Origin: Clostridiales bacterium | Lineage (GTDB): Bacteria; Bacillota; Clostridia; Lachnospirales; CAG-274 | Direction: 5' to 3' | Length of the DNA stretch: 64,000 bases | Assembly (NCBI GenBank): GCA_018371275.1 | Contig: JAHALF010000002.1 | Location: 62,001-126,000, forward strand | Shown: piece after piece, positions 1 to 8,009 of the stretch | Layout: every line of letters starts with the position of its first letter | How positions within the stretch are numbered: position 1 is the stretch's first letter | Position numbers and translations under genes: made by a program | Notes under the pieces: generated by a model | Databases searched by the model: none | Told to the model about the DNA's origin: nothing | What the model saw: the letters and a program-made list of their open reading frames with translations, nothing else

Positions 1-1257
1 TTCCCCTGTTTTATAGAACCATACATATTTGTCTTTTTTAGTAACTATAAAATGATTAGACTTATCTCCATAAGAATGCTCTCCATGTAAATAATCTCTA
101 ATATCTTCTGAAGGCTTTTCTAATAAAGGTAATAAACTTTTACCATCTATATTTTTGGGAATATCTCCACCTGCATAATCAACTATTGTAGGTAAAATGT
201 CCCTAAGCTCAATTAAGCTATCACATGCATTATTTCTTTCACATTTTAATGCATTATATCCTCCAGATATAAAGAAAGGTATATGAGTAGCACCTTCATA
301 AGGTAAAGATTTTCTAAATAGATTATGATCCATTAAAAGTTCTCCATGATCTGATGTGAATATAATAAGTGTGTTATCATATAAATGTCTCTCCTTAAGC
401 TCTTGTATAAGTCTACCTATCTGATGGTCTAAATGTGTTATACACGCATAATAACCTATTTTTGCCTGTTTTATAAGCTCATCATCATTAGGTGCTATAC
501 TAGATATAACATCTTTAGGCATATTTTTTATAATATCCTCATCTACCCAATCACCAATAGGACTTTTTGGTAGGTCCTTATTTTTATATAGATCAAAATA
601 ATAAGCTGGAGCATCAAATGGTGGATGTGGTCTAACATAAGAAGCCATTAAAAAGAATGGTTTATCTCTATCACGTCTTCTTAAAAAATCTATACTTCTT
701 GAAGACACCCAATTTGTAGGGTGGTATTTTTCATCATATATCCAAGGTCTAGATACCCAAGAATTACAATCAATACCTGTATCCGAAACATCCACATCTA
801 TACCTAACTCATTTTTTAACCAATAGTAATAATCATCTGCAATTTTTTGATTTTCATAGGAAGGTGTTGTTTCTCTTCTGTAATAGTGTAAATATCCATC
901 GTGAAGCTCTACATTATGAAACCCTAAACTATTTCTAAGTGGTGATACGTGCATTTTGCCAACGCATTGTGTATAATATCCTTGTTTTGTTAACTCTTTA
1001 GGTAATGTATTTTCATATTCCCAAGCAACACCATCCATATATCCTATTCTTTTATGATTTTTAGGCGCTAATCCTGTAAAAATAGCTGCCCTAGATGGTA
1101 TACAACTAGAACAAGCTGTATAAGCTTTATTAAAGGTAATACCTTCTCCTGCTAATGTATCTATATGCGGTGTTTTCACTATTTCATTTCCCATAAATCC
1201 TAATGCATCAAACCTCAATTGGTCTATAACTATTAACAATATATTATTTTTTTTCAT
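1..1257 (-). CDS. Sulfatase (alkaline-phosphatase superfamily), 3' end beyond the window
   Basis: About 419 codons are readable from ATG at 1257, and the frame is still open at base 1, so the C-terminus is missing. The N-terminus has the hydrophobic strand and Asp of the metal site (LLIVIDQLR, residues 7-15). The CxPSR signature follows at about Cys52, the cysteine that is converted to formylglycine in type I sulfatases. A SDHGE metal-site motif lies further on. There is no signal peptide, so the enzyme is probably cytoplasmic and acts on imported sulfated substrates. In anaerobes the Cys form is matured by a radical-SAM anSME, and none is in this window. The SD (CGGGGGTAA) lies just before the ATG. 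It is divergent from the amidase. The substrate cannot be told from sequence. Confidence 0.9.
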   Translation of the reverse strand, partial: MKKNNILLIVIDQLRFDALGFMGNEIVKTPHIDTLAGEGITFNKAYTACSSCIPSRAAIFTGLAPKNHKRIGYMDGVAWEYENTLPKELTKQGYYTQCVGKMHVSPLRNSLGFHNVELHDGYLHYYRRETTPSYENQKIADDYYYWLKNELGIDVDVSDTGIDCNSWVSRPWIYDEKYHPTNWVSSRSIDFLRRRDRDKPFFLMASYVRPHPPFDAPAYYFDLYKNKDLPKSPIGDWVDEDIIKNMPKDVISSIAPNDDELIKQAKIGYYACITHLDHQIGRLIQELKERHLYDNTLIIFTSDHGELLMDHNLFRKSLPYEGATHIPFFISGGYNALKCERNNACDSLIELRDILPTIVDYAGGDIPKNIDGKSLLPLLEKPSEDIRDYLHGEHSYGDKSNHFIVTKKDKYVWFYKTGE

Positions 1258-1350
1258 AATATTACCCCCGTTTCATAATTATAAAGTTATTAGTTTTTAT
1301 TAATTAAGTATATTACTATTTCTATAATAAAGCAATATATTTGTAATATA

Positions 1351-1396
1351 AAATAAGCTATATGTAATAAAATTATTAATATAGCTTATTTGGAGG
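1351..1396 (+). promoter_or_regulatory. Large inverted repeat abutting the amidase SD
   Basis: A 13-bp perfect inverted repeat (1351-1363 with 1379-1391, core AAGCTATAT) encloses a second arm pair (TAATAA/TTATTA), so nearly the whole 41 nt folds as one hairpin. The ribosome-binding GGAGG starts at 1392, directly after the hairpin, so the structure could modulate translation of the amidase. It could also act as a terminator-like element. The sequence shows the repeat; the function is inferred. Confidence 0.5.
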
Positions 1397-1402
1397 TATA
1401 TT

Positions 1403-1933
1403 ATGAAAATTTTTATAGACCCAGGACATGGTGGTAAAAATCCTGGTGCAATAGGTCCTAATGGTTTGCAAGAGGCAAATGTAAATCTAGATATCGGATT
1501 AAAATTAGGGAGAATCCTATCAAATTGGGGATATGAAATAAATTATTCTAGAACAACAGATACAACCGTAACTTTGTCTGAAAGAGCAAGAATGGCTAAT
1601 GAATGGGGAGCAAACTATTTTGTAAGCATACATTGTAACTCTAATGTAAACCCTGAAGCAAATGGAACATCTACTTATTTTTACAGAACTGGTACAATAG
1701 CCGAAAGCTTTGCACTAACAGTAAATAACAGCTTAGTTAGACAAATAGAAAGAAAAGATTTAGGCATATTTTCTGCAAATTTTGCTGTTCTTCGCCTTAC
1801 AAGAATGCCTGCAATACTTGTAGAAACAGCTTTTATTTCCAACCCTTATGAAGCAAGCCTATTAGCTACAAATACATTTAGACAAAATTGTGCTGTTGGT
1901 ATAGCTAATGGTATAGCAGAATTTACAACATAA
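1403..1933 (+). CDS. N-acetylmuramoyl-L-alanine amidase (Amidase_3)
   Basis: This 176-residue zinc amidase cleaves the lactyl-amide bond between muramic acid and the stem peptide of peptidoglycan. It consists of the catalytic domain alone. Zinc ligands are visible as His9 (in DPGHGG), Glu24 and His77 (SIHCN), with the catalytic Glu141 in LVETAFISN. There is no signal peptide and no wall-binding module. It may therefore act in the mother cell during sporulation, be released by lysis, or leave by a non-classical route. The SD GGAGG is 7 nt from the ATG. A strong terminator follows, so it looks monocistronic. Confidence 0.92.
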   Translation: MKIFIDPGHGGKNPGAIGPNGLQEANVNLDIGLKLGRILSNWGYEINYSRTTDTTVTLSERARMANEWGANYFVSIHCNSNVNPEANGTSTYFYRTGTIAESFALTVNNSLVRQIERKDLGIFSANFAVLRLTRMPAILVETAFISNPYEASLLATNTFRQNCAVGIANGIAEFTT

Positions 1934-1939
1934 ATTTTT

Positions 1940-1968
1940 AAAGGACTATGAAAACATAGTCCTTTTTT
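1940..1968 (+). terminator. Rho-independent terminator of the amidase gene
   Basis: An 11-bp stem (AAAGGACTATG / CATAGTCCTTT) with an AAAA loop is followed by a T run. Confidence 0.9.
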
Positions 1969-2001
1969 AATATAAAACAAATATATAATATTATTAATTT
2001 A

Positions 2002-3336
2002 TTACTCTAATATTAATTTTATAATAAATAGTACAGATAATATATACATTACTTTACTAATGTCTTTACTTTTACCAGTTAAAAATTTTATAAATACATA
2101 ACTTAAAAATCCAAATACTAAACCATCTGCTATACTATAGGCAAAAGGCATCATTATTATAGTTATAAAAGCTGGTAATCCCTCTGTATAATCACTAAAA
2201 TCTATATTTACAACATTTTCTATCATAAATAACCCTACAATAATAAGCGTCGGAGCTGTTGCAAAACCTGGTATAGCAATAAATATAGGTGAAAATATTA
2301 ATGCTACTAAAAATAATATACCTGTCACTGTTGATGTTAATCCAGTTCTTCCTCCTTCTGCAACACCTGATGCACTTTCAACAAATGTAGTAGTAGTTGA
2401 TGTACCAAGCATAGCACCTGCTGTTGTAGCAACTGCATCTGCTAAAAGAGCTTGTTTTAATTTTGGTAATTTCCCATTTTTATCTAAAAAGTTAGCCTTT
2501 TCAGAAACACCTATAAGAGTACCTATTGTATCAAACATATCTACAAACAAAAATGCAAATACAATAACTATAATATCTGTAATTTTAACTACATTAAAGT
2601 CTATGCTTTTAAAAGCTGTAAAAATATTTATATCCTTTATAGATGGTGGCGCTGATATAAATCCTTGTGGTATAAGACTAAATTGTCCTTGTTCAATGTC
2701 AACTTGATATATTCCTATAATCTGACAAATAATACCAAGACCCCAAGTTATTAATATACCCCAAAACAACGCACCTTTAATTTTTTTTATAGTTAAAACA
2801 GCTGTAATAATAACACCTATCATAGCTAAAGCTGGTGCAACAGATTTTATATTTCCTAAAGCTACTGCTGTTGAAGGGTCCTTTATAATAATTCCTGCAT
2901 TTTGTAACCCTATAAATGTTATAAATACACCAAGACCAACACTAACTGCATTTTTAAGATTTTTTGGTATAGAATTAAATATAGCCTCTCTAATATTAAA
3001 AAATGAAAATGCTAAAAATACTATACCCTCAATAAAAACTGCAAAAAGAGCTAACTGCCAACCATATTCATTAGCAACTGTATAAGCAAAGTAAGCATTA
3101 AGCCCCATACCAGGTGCTAGTCCAAAAGGATAATTAGCTAAAAATGCCATCATTAAACATCCTAAAAATGCTGCTAATGCTGTTGCTGTAAATACTGCAC
3201 CTTTATCCATACCTGTTGAACTTAAAATATTTGGATTTACAACTAAAATATAAGCCATTGTCATAAATGTTGTAATCCCCGCAAAAACTTCTGTAGAAAC
3301 ATTTGTTCCGTTTTCTTTAAGCTTAAATAAATTCAT
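2002..3336 (-). CDS. NCS2-family purine (guanine/hypoxanthine or adenine) permease
   Basis: This 444-residue polytopic transporter belongs to the AzgA-like branch of the NCS2 family (PbuG/PbuO/AdeQ type), which imports purine bases with protons. The characteristic GMGLNAYF motif lies near residue 77, the VDMFDTIGTLIGV segment near 265, and the TSTTTTFVESASGVAEGGRTGL substrate-loop region near 310. The length is typical. It is preceded by its own promoter and a good SD (GGGAGA). I searched the roughly 100-bp leader for a purine riboswitch and found none, unlike many Firmicute relatives. It would work with the hpt phosphoribosyltransferase encoded at about 50.3 kb. Whether it takes guanine/hypoxanthine or adenine cannot be decided here. 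Confidence 0.9.
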   Translation of the reverse strand: MNLFKLKENGTNVSTEVFAGITTFMTMAYILVVNPNILSSTGMDKGAVFTATALAAFLGCLMMAFLANYPFGLAPGMGLNAYFAYTVANEYGWQLALFAVFIEGIVFLAFSFFNIREAIFNSIPKNLKNAVSVGLGVFITFIGLQNAGIIIKDPSTAVALGNIKSVAPALAMIGVIITAVLTIKKIKGALFWGILITWGLGIICQIIGIYQVDIEQGQFSLIPQGFISAPPSIKDINIFTAFKSIDFNVVKITDIIVIVFAFLFVDMFDTIGTLIGVSEKANFLDKNGKLPKLKQALLADAVATTAGAMLGTSTTTTFVESASGVAEGGRTGLTSTVTGILFLVALIFSPIFIAIPGFATAPTLIIVGLFMIENVVNIDFSDYTEGLPAFITIIMMPFAYSIADGLVFGFLSYVFIKFLTGKSKDISKVMYILSVLFIIKLILE

Positions 3337-3385
3337 TTTTACATTCTCCCTAACTATTATTTAAATAATATCATTATAATTTATA

Positions 3386-3413
3386 AATATATCAAATTTT
3401 ATAATATTGTCAA
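3386..3413 (-). promoter_or_regulatory. SigmaA-type promoter of the purine permease
   Basis: The minus strand carries -35 TTGACA (3408-3413), a 16-nt spacer and -10 TATATT (3386-3391), about 50 nt upstream of the start codon. Confidence 0.65.
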
Positions 3414-3440
3414 GCTTTATGTATAATTTTGCATAAATTT

Positions 3441-3947
3441 TTATTTTAATACTTTTTCATATGCAACCCTATCAGAAGAATAATCTGTTTTTATTATTCC
3501 ACAATATGAAAATTTATTTTTTTCAATAAGCTTAATCATAGGTATATTTAACTTATGTGTATCTATCCTTAAGCTACTAATATTATTTTTTATACAACAA
3601 TCTTCACTATATTGTATAATTTCATCTCCTATTCCTTTTCTTTTATAATTATTGTCAATAGCTAACCTATGTATAGTAGCATATATACCATTTGTTATCC
3701 ACTTTCCATCATATATATTTTTATAACACACATCTTCACCTATAATAAAAGCAAATGTCCCAACTATATTGCCCTTATCTATAACTACAAGACTTACTCC
3801 TTTATCTATATCATTTTTTATTGTATTATTATTAGGATAATCTAAGTTCCATTGAAATATTTCTTCATCTATAAAGTATTTCTTAGCCTGATTTATTATA
3901 AGCATTATTTTTTCTATGTCTTCATATTTAGCTTGTCTAATTTCCAT
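3441..3947 (-). CDS. GNAT-family N-acetyltransferase
   Basis: This 168-residue acetyl-CoA-dependent acyltransferase has the acetyl-CoA motif A visible near residue 100 (RLAIDNNYKRKGIG, matching R/QxxGxG/A). It also has the N-terminal MEIRQAKYEDIEKI start typical of this superfamily. I start it at the ATG at 3947 because AAGGAG lies 5 nt upstream of it. A longer reading from 3983 would run into the hairpin behind crh and has no SD. It sits just downstream of the crh terminator and is probably transcribed separately. The substrate is unknown: GNAT enzymes acetylate antibiotics, protein N-termini, polyamines and other targets, and nothing here discriminates. Confidence 0.85.
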   Translation of the reverse strand: MEIRQAKYEDIEKIMLIINQAKKYFIDEEIFQWNLDYPNNNTIKNDIDKGVSLVVIDKGNIVGTFAFIIGEDVCYKNIYDGKWITNGIYATIHRLAIDNNYKRKGIGDEIIQYSEDCCIKNNISSLRIDTHKLNIPMIKLIEKNKFSYCGIIKTDYSSDRVAYEKVLK

Positions 3948-3982
3948 AATTTCTCCTTTGTATGCTATTTTTAATTTAAGCA

Positions 3983-4020
3983 ATATAAATAAGCCACCAG
4001 TTATGGTAGCTTATTTATAT
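3983..4020 (-). terminator. Hairpin terminator after the hprK-crh operon
   Basis: A 12-bp stem (3983-3994 with 4009-4020), one C-A mismatch, then 4 bp more and a GTTA loop. The U-rich stretch lies partly inside the descending arm, so efficiency is uncertain. Confidence 0.65.
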
Positions 4021-4022
4021 TA

Positions 4023-4268
4023 TTATTGTGTTAAAAAGCTTGCTAATTCTTTAACAGCCTCTTCCTCATCATTTCCATCCGCTAAAATAGTAACATCTTT
4101 TCCGTCTAAACCACCAAGGGCAATAAGACCCATTATGCTTTTTGCATTTACTTTTTTATCTTCAAGCATAATTTTTATACTACTTTTAAACTTACTAGCA
4201 GTTTGTACAATTAAAGCAACCTCTCTTGCTTCTATAGATGCTGTTATTTTTAAATTTTGTTCTTTCAT
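4023..4268 (-). CDS. crh: Crh-like HPr homologue lacking the active-site histidine
   Basis: This 81-residue HPr-fold protein keeps the regulatory serine region intact (VNAKSIMG, Ser44, equivalent to Ser46 of HPr). The PTS active-site loop GxHARPA reads SIEAREV instead, so the phosphorylatable His15 is Glu13 here. It therefore cannot carry phosphate from enzyme I to sugar permeases. It should still be phosphorylated on Ser44 by HPr kinase, encoded upstream in the same operon. This matches the Bacillus protein Crh (Gln at that position), which acts as a CcpA corepressor. Its ATG overlaps the whiA stop by 4 bp (ATGA), the same gene neighbour as in Bacillus. A true HPr must be encoded elsewhere if the cell uses the PTS. 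Glu could mimic phospho-His, but that is speculation. Confidence 0.88.
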   Translation of the reverse strand: MKEQNLKITASIEAREVALIVQTASKFKSSIKIMLEDKKVNAKSIMGLIALGGLDGKDVTILADGNDEEEAVKELASFLTQ

Positions 4269-5170
4269 CTTATTTTCCCCCTTAGGTTTTCTGCTATACT
4301 ATTTATTTTTTTAAGTCTATGATTAACCCCAGACTTGGTTATAATAGGATCTGTCATTTGACTAAGCTCTTGAAGGCTTATATCAGGATTATTAAGCCTT
4401 AAAATAGCAATTTCTTTAAGAGGCTTTGGCAAATAATCCAATCCTACTGTTTCTTTTATAAATTCTATGCTTTCTTTCTGCTTAACACTTGCTGATACAA
4501 TTTTATTAAGATTAGCTGTTTCACAGTTTACTATCCTATTAATATTATTCCTAACATCTTTAAATATTCTTATATTTTCAAGTTCTAATAAGGCTTTATG
4601 AGCCTCTATAATATTTAATAATTCAACTATTTGCTCAGCTTCTTTTATATAAACAATAAAATTTTCTTTTTTTTCTATTGCTTTAGCTTCTATATCAAAA
4701 AAATTAATTAAATTTTTAAGATTTTTGGCTTGACTATATGTATTACACATAAATTCTAAATGATAGTTTTTTTCTGGAGAACAAATATAACCTATTCCTA
4801 AAAAAGCACCTCTAATGTATGCTCTTTTACAACATATAGAATTTACAACTAAAGAGCTATATAATTCTTCTTCATACACATTTTTATTTATTATATTAAA
4901 TATATTATTTATTAATAATTCATCACATATAAAAATTTTATAAGATTTACCAATATCTGTATTAATAACAACATCAACATCAAAAATGAATTTTACAAGA
5001 CTCCTAAACTTATATATCATAAATTTATTTTCTGATGATACGCTAATAAATAATGGATTATAACCTATATCTGAACAATAATCAATAATTGCTGATAATT
5101 CTGCTATTGCACAATGTCTATTATTAATTATTGTGTAAACTTCTTTTTTTACATCTAAAGAAAATGACAT
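4265..5170 (-). CDS. whiA: WhiA-type DNA-binding regulator
   Basis: This 301-residue protein has the standard WhiA layout: an N-terminal part related to LAGLIDADG homing endonucleases (roughly 1-200) and a C-terminal helix-turn-helix (about 215-300, with LQELSQMTDPIITKSGVNHRLKKI). WhiA controls sporulation in actinomycetes and influences cell division and chromosome segregation in Bacillus. It is cytoplasmic and binds DNA. The gene follows rapZ at 24 nt and overlaps crh by 4 bp, so whiA and crh are probably translationally coupled. In many Firmicutes yvcK lies between rapZ and whiA; here it is absent from the cluster. The SD AAGGTGAT precedes the ATG. Confidence 0.95.
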   Translation of the reverse strand: MSFSLDVKKEVYTIINNRHCAIAELSAIIDYCSDIGYNPLFISVSSENKFMIYKFRSLVKFIFDVDVVINTDIGKSYKIFICDELLINNIFNIINKNVYEEELYSSLVVNSICCKRAYIRGAFLGIGYICSPEKNYHLEFMCNTYSQAKNLKNLINFFDIEAKAIEKKENFIVYIKEAEQIVELLNIIEAHKALLELENIRIFKDVRNNINRIVNCETANLNKIVSASVKQKESIEFIKETVGLDYLPKPLKEIAILRLNNPDISLQELSQMTDPIITKSGVNHRLKKINSIAENLRGKIR

Positions 5171-5194
5171 CTTTTATCACCTTATTGTACTATA

Positions 5195-6061
5195 CTACTT
5201 CTTACTATCTTTGTCAATATCTCTATGAGTAATAATAGTGCTATATTGCAATTTATTAAGCTCATTATAAAGCTCATTAGCCAATGTAACAGAACGGTGT
5301 TTTCCTCCTGTACACCCAATTGCTATAACTAATTGATTTTTCCCCTCTTTTATATAGTTTGGTATTAAAAAATTTATCATATCCAAAAGCTTATTTAAAA
5401 ATATATTGCTTTCATCATATTTCATAACATAATCATGTACAGATATATCATTTCCTGTTAAAGGTTTAAGCTCTTCTATATAAAATGGATTAGGTAAAAA
5501 CCTAACATCAAATACTAAGTCTGCATCATTAGGTATTCCATACTTAAATCCAAATGACAAAACATTTATCATAAGACTATCAAACTCTTTATTTTCTATA
5601 AATATATCATTTATTTTTTGTTTTAACTGTCTTGCCAAAATATGACTTGTATCTATTATATAATCCGATTTTCTCCTTATATGACTTAAAAGTTCTCTTT
5701 CTCTAATTATTCCAGTTATTATCCTTTCACCTTTTGCAAGAGGGTGTCTTCTTCTTGTTTCTTTATATCTCTTTAACAAAACTTCATCAGAACAATCTAA
5801 AAATAATATTTCAAAAGAATGATTTTCATTTTTTATTTCAGATAAATAAGTAAAAAAGTCATTAAATAGTTTTCCACCTCTTATATCTATGCCAATAGCT
5901 ACTTTTCCTATTTCTGTTCCTGGTTTATCACATAACTCTATAAACTTTGGTATTAAAGATGGTGGCAAATTATCCACACAAAAATATCCTATATCTTCAA
6001 AAAACTTTAAAACACTACTTTTGCCTGCTCCAGACATACCTGTTAATATAACATATTTCAT
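5195..6061 (-). CDS. rapZ: RapZ/YvcJ-family nucleotide-binding protein
   Basis: This 288-residue P-loop protein belongs to the RapZ/YvcJ family. The Walker A motif GMSGAGKSS is at residues 8-16, and the conserved C-terminal domain has AIGCTGGKHRSV near residue 250. In enteric bacteria RapZ guides RNase E to the GlmZ small RNA and so controls glucosamine-6-phosphate synthase. In Bacillus YvcJ binds and hydrolyses nucleotides and affects competence. I start at ATG 6061, because the in-frame GTG at 6070 lies within the SD AGGTGA that serves this ATG. It lies between murB (9 nt) and whiA (24 nt). The link to cell-wall amino-sugar supply fits murB next door. Confidence 0.93.
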   Translation of the reverse strand: MKYVILTGMSGAGKSSVLKFFEDIGYFCVDNLPPSLIPKFIELCDKPGTEIGKVAIGIDIRGGKLFNDFFTYLSEIKNENHSFEILFLDCSDEVLLKRYKETRRRHPLAKGERIITGIIRERELLSHIRRKSDYIIDTSHILARQLKQKINDIFIENKEFDSLMINVLSFGFKYGIPNDADLVFDVRFLPNPFYIEELKPLTGNDISVHDYVMKYDESNIFLNKLLDMINFLIPNYIKEGKNQLVIAIGCTGGKHRSVTLANELYNELNKLQYSTIITHRDIDKDSKK

Positions 6062-6070
6062 ATTTATCAC

Positions 6071-6964
6071 CTAGCTTTCACCTATAACACGTACCTCTTT
6101 TTCAAGATTTATATTAAACTTTTCTCTAACTTCACTATAAGCAAAATCTGCTAGCTTTAAAACATCTTCACAAGTAGCATTCCCATTGTTTATTATAAAT
6201 CCACAATGTTTTTTTGATATACAAGCACCACCAATAGTTTTTCCTGCTAGTCCTGCCTCCATAATTAATTTACCAGCAAAATTATTAGGGGGTCTTTTAA
6301 ATGTACTTCCTGCACTAGGGTATTCTATTGGTTGTTTTTCATTTCTAGTCTTATTATTTTGTTTCATTTTTGCAAGTATTTCTTCTTTATTACCATCTTT
6401 AAGCTCTATAATAACTTCTAATACTATTAACTTTTCTTTTAATATTTTGCTATTTCTATACTCAAATTCACAATTCTTATTATCCAAAACAACTATGTTA
6501 TTATCTTTAAGAACAGTTACCTTTTTTATAACATCTTTAAGCTCACCGCCATAGGCACCAGCATTCATACAAACACCACCACCAATAGTTCCTGGTATAC
6601 CAGATGCAAACTCAAATCCCTCTAAAGAATTATCATAGGCTTTTTTTGCTATAGCGCTTAAGGTTGCCCCAGCTTGTACTTTTATTATATTTTTATCTAA
6701 CTCTATTTTATTAAAATTTTTAAATAACTTTATAATAACTCCTCTAAATCCTTTGTCAGAAACTAGAAGGTTGCTTCCATTTCCAATAATATAATAATCT
6801 ATATTATTTTCTTTACAAATTTTTATACAACCTAATATTTGTTCTATACTATATGGCAATAATAAAAAATCTGCATTACCACCTATTTTAAAAGTAGTAT
6901 GTTTTTTCATAGGTTCATCTTTAAAAATTTGTTCTTTATTTAAAATTTTTTCAAATATATTCAA
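6071..6964 (-). CDS. murB: UDP-N-acetylenolpyruvoylglucosamine reductase
   Basis: MurB reduces UDP-GlcNAc-enolpyruvate to UDP-MurNAc with NADPH and bound FAD, the second committed step of peptidoglycan synthesis in the cytoplasm. The 297-residue protein shows the FAD-binding segments GSNLLVSDKG (about 60-69) and SGIPGTIGGGVCMNAGAYGG (about 120-139). The proton-donor serine lies in SAGSTFKRP near 217, and the C-terminal EVRVIGE carries the conserved Glu. The length and lack of insertions match the type IIb enzymes of Gram-positives. The start is TTG at 6964 behind GGAGG. It is part of the hprK-crh operon, with a 73-nt gap from glk that could hold a weak internal promoter. Confidence 0.95.
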   Translation of the reverse strand: MNIFEKILNKEQIFKDEPMKKHTTFKIGGNADFLLLPYSIEQILGCIKICKENNIDYYIIGNGSNLLVSDKGFRGVIIKLFKNFNKIELDKNIIKVQAGATLSAIAKKAYDNSLEGFEFASGIPGTIGGGVCMNAGAYGGELKDVIKKVTVLKDNNIVVLDNKNCEFEYRNSKILKEKLIVLEVIIELKDGNKEEILAKMKQNNKTRNEKQPIEYPSAGSTFKRPPNNFAGKLIMEAGLAGKTIGGACISKKHCGFIINNGNATCEDVLKLADFAYSEVREKFNINLEKEVRVIGES

Positions 6965-7037
6965 TGTAAAGCTCCTCCAAGTTTAACAATATAATTCTAA
7001 TATATAATATTCCAAAATTTATTTATTATAACAAGTT

Positions 7038-7982
7038 TTATACTTTACTAATCATAGCTGCACCTATAATACCTGCATCATTACCTAAAATAGCTGGTAC
7101 TACTTTTGTTTCAAACCCGTTACCATAAATCATTTTTTTAGCAATTTGTTCTATTGGATTTGTAAGGACTTCTCCTCTTGCTGAAGCACCACCACCAATA
7201 GATATTACACCAGGTCTAAATGTATTTACTATATTTACTATACCAATAGCTAAATATGTATTAAACCTTTCTATAACTTTAATTGCTATATCATCTTTTA
7301 AATCATAAGCATCAAAAACATTTTTAGCATTAATCTCATCAAAACTCTCTGCAAGCTCTAAAATTTTACTATTTTTTTCATCTTTTAAAAGTTCTTTTGC
7401 ATATTTTATTATAGCATTTGCAGAACAAAATGTTTCTAAACAACCTTTTTGACCGCAACCACAATACTCTCCACCCGTATAATCTACAATAGTATGTCCT
7501 AACTCACCTTCTCCAAGATAACTTCCTTTGGATATTTTACTATTTAATATAACACCCCCGCCAATACCTGTTCCAATAGTAAGCATTACACCACTATCAT
7601 ATCCTTTCATACTTCCACATACAAATTCTGCTATTGTTGCACAATTTGCATCATTTTCTAAATATATTGGTAAATCTATATATTTTTTCATTTCTTCTTC
7701 AACATTTATATTGTAAAAGTTAATATTACTTGATAATACTATTACCTTATTTTTGCTATCTATAAGCCCTGGAGAACCTATACCTACAGAATGTATATCT
7801 TTTATATTTATACCTTCTTCATTTATAATGTCTAATGCAAGCATAGCAATAGATTTTATTATTTCGCTTCCTTCTCTCTCTGGTAAAGTTGGTGCTGATT
7901 TACTTTTTATTATATTACCATCTTCTGTAACAATACCACCTTTTATTGTTGTTCCACCTAAATCAATACCTACATAATACAT
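7038..7982 (-). CDS. glk: ROK-family glucokinase
   Basis: This 314-residue sugar kinase phosphorylates glucose with ATP to glucose-6-phosphate in the cytoplasm. The phosphate-binding DLGGTTIKGG is at residues 6-15, the catalytic END segment (LENDANCA) lies near 110, and the zinc-binding CGCGQKGCLE lies near 173-182, preceded by GELGH. There is no N-terminal helix-turn-helix, so it is a kinase rather than a ROK repressor. It sits 27 nt after hprK. Pairing glucokinase with HPr kinase and Crh places glycolytic entry beside the sensor of glycolytic intermediates. The SD GGGAGG is well placed. Specificity for glucose over N-acetylmannosamine or other hexoses is the family default, not proven. Confidence 0.9.
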   Translation of the reverse strand: MYYVGIDLGGTTIKGGIVTEDGNIIKSKSAPTLPEREGSEIIKSIAMLALDIINEEGINIKDIHSVGIGSPGLIDSKNKVIVLSSNINFYNINVEEEMKKYIDLPIYLENDANCATIAEFVCGSMKGYDSGVMLTIGTGIGGGVILNSKISKGSYLGEGELGHTIVDYTGGEYCGCGQKGCLETFCSANAIIKYAKELLKDEKNSKILELAESFDEINAKNVFDAYDLKDDIAIKVIERFNTYLAIGIVNIVNTFRPGVISIGGGASARGEVLTNPIEQIAKKMIYGNGFETKVVPAILGNDAGIIGAAMISKV

Positions 7983-8009
7983 ATTTTATCCTCCCTAAAG
8001 GCTATATAA

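Noticed and set aside
3337..3440. Possible purine riboswitch before the permease
   Set aside because: The leader is only about 100 bases with a promoter in it, and I see neither the conserved three-way junction nor a terminator stem.
3916..4314. Open frame of 132 codons on the plus strand
   Set aside because: It lies antisense to crh, the terminator and part of the acetyltransferase, all well supported by motifs and SDs. No SD or family pattern.
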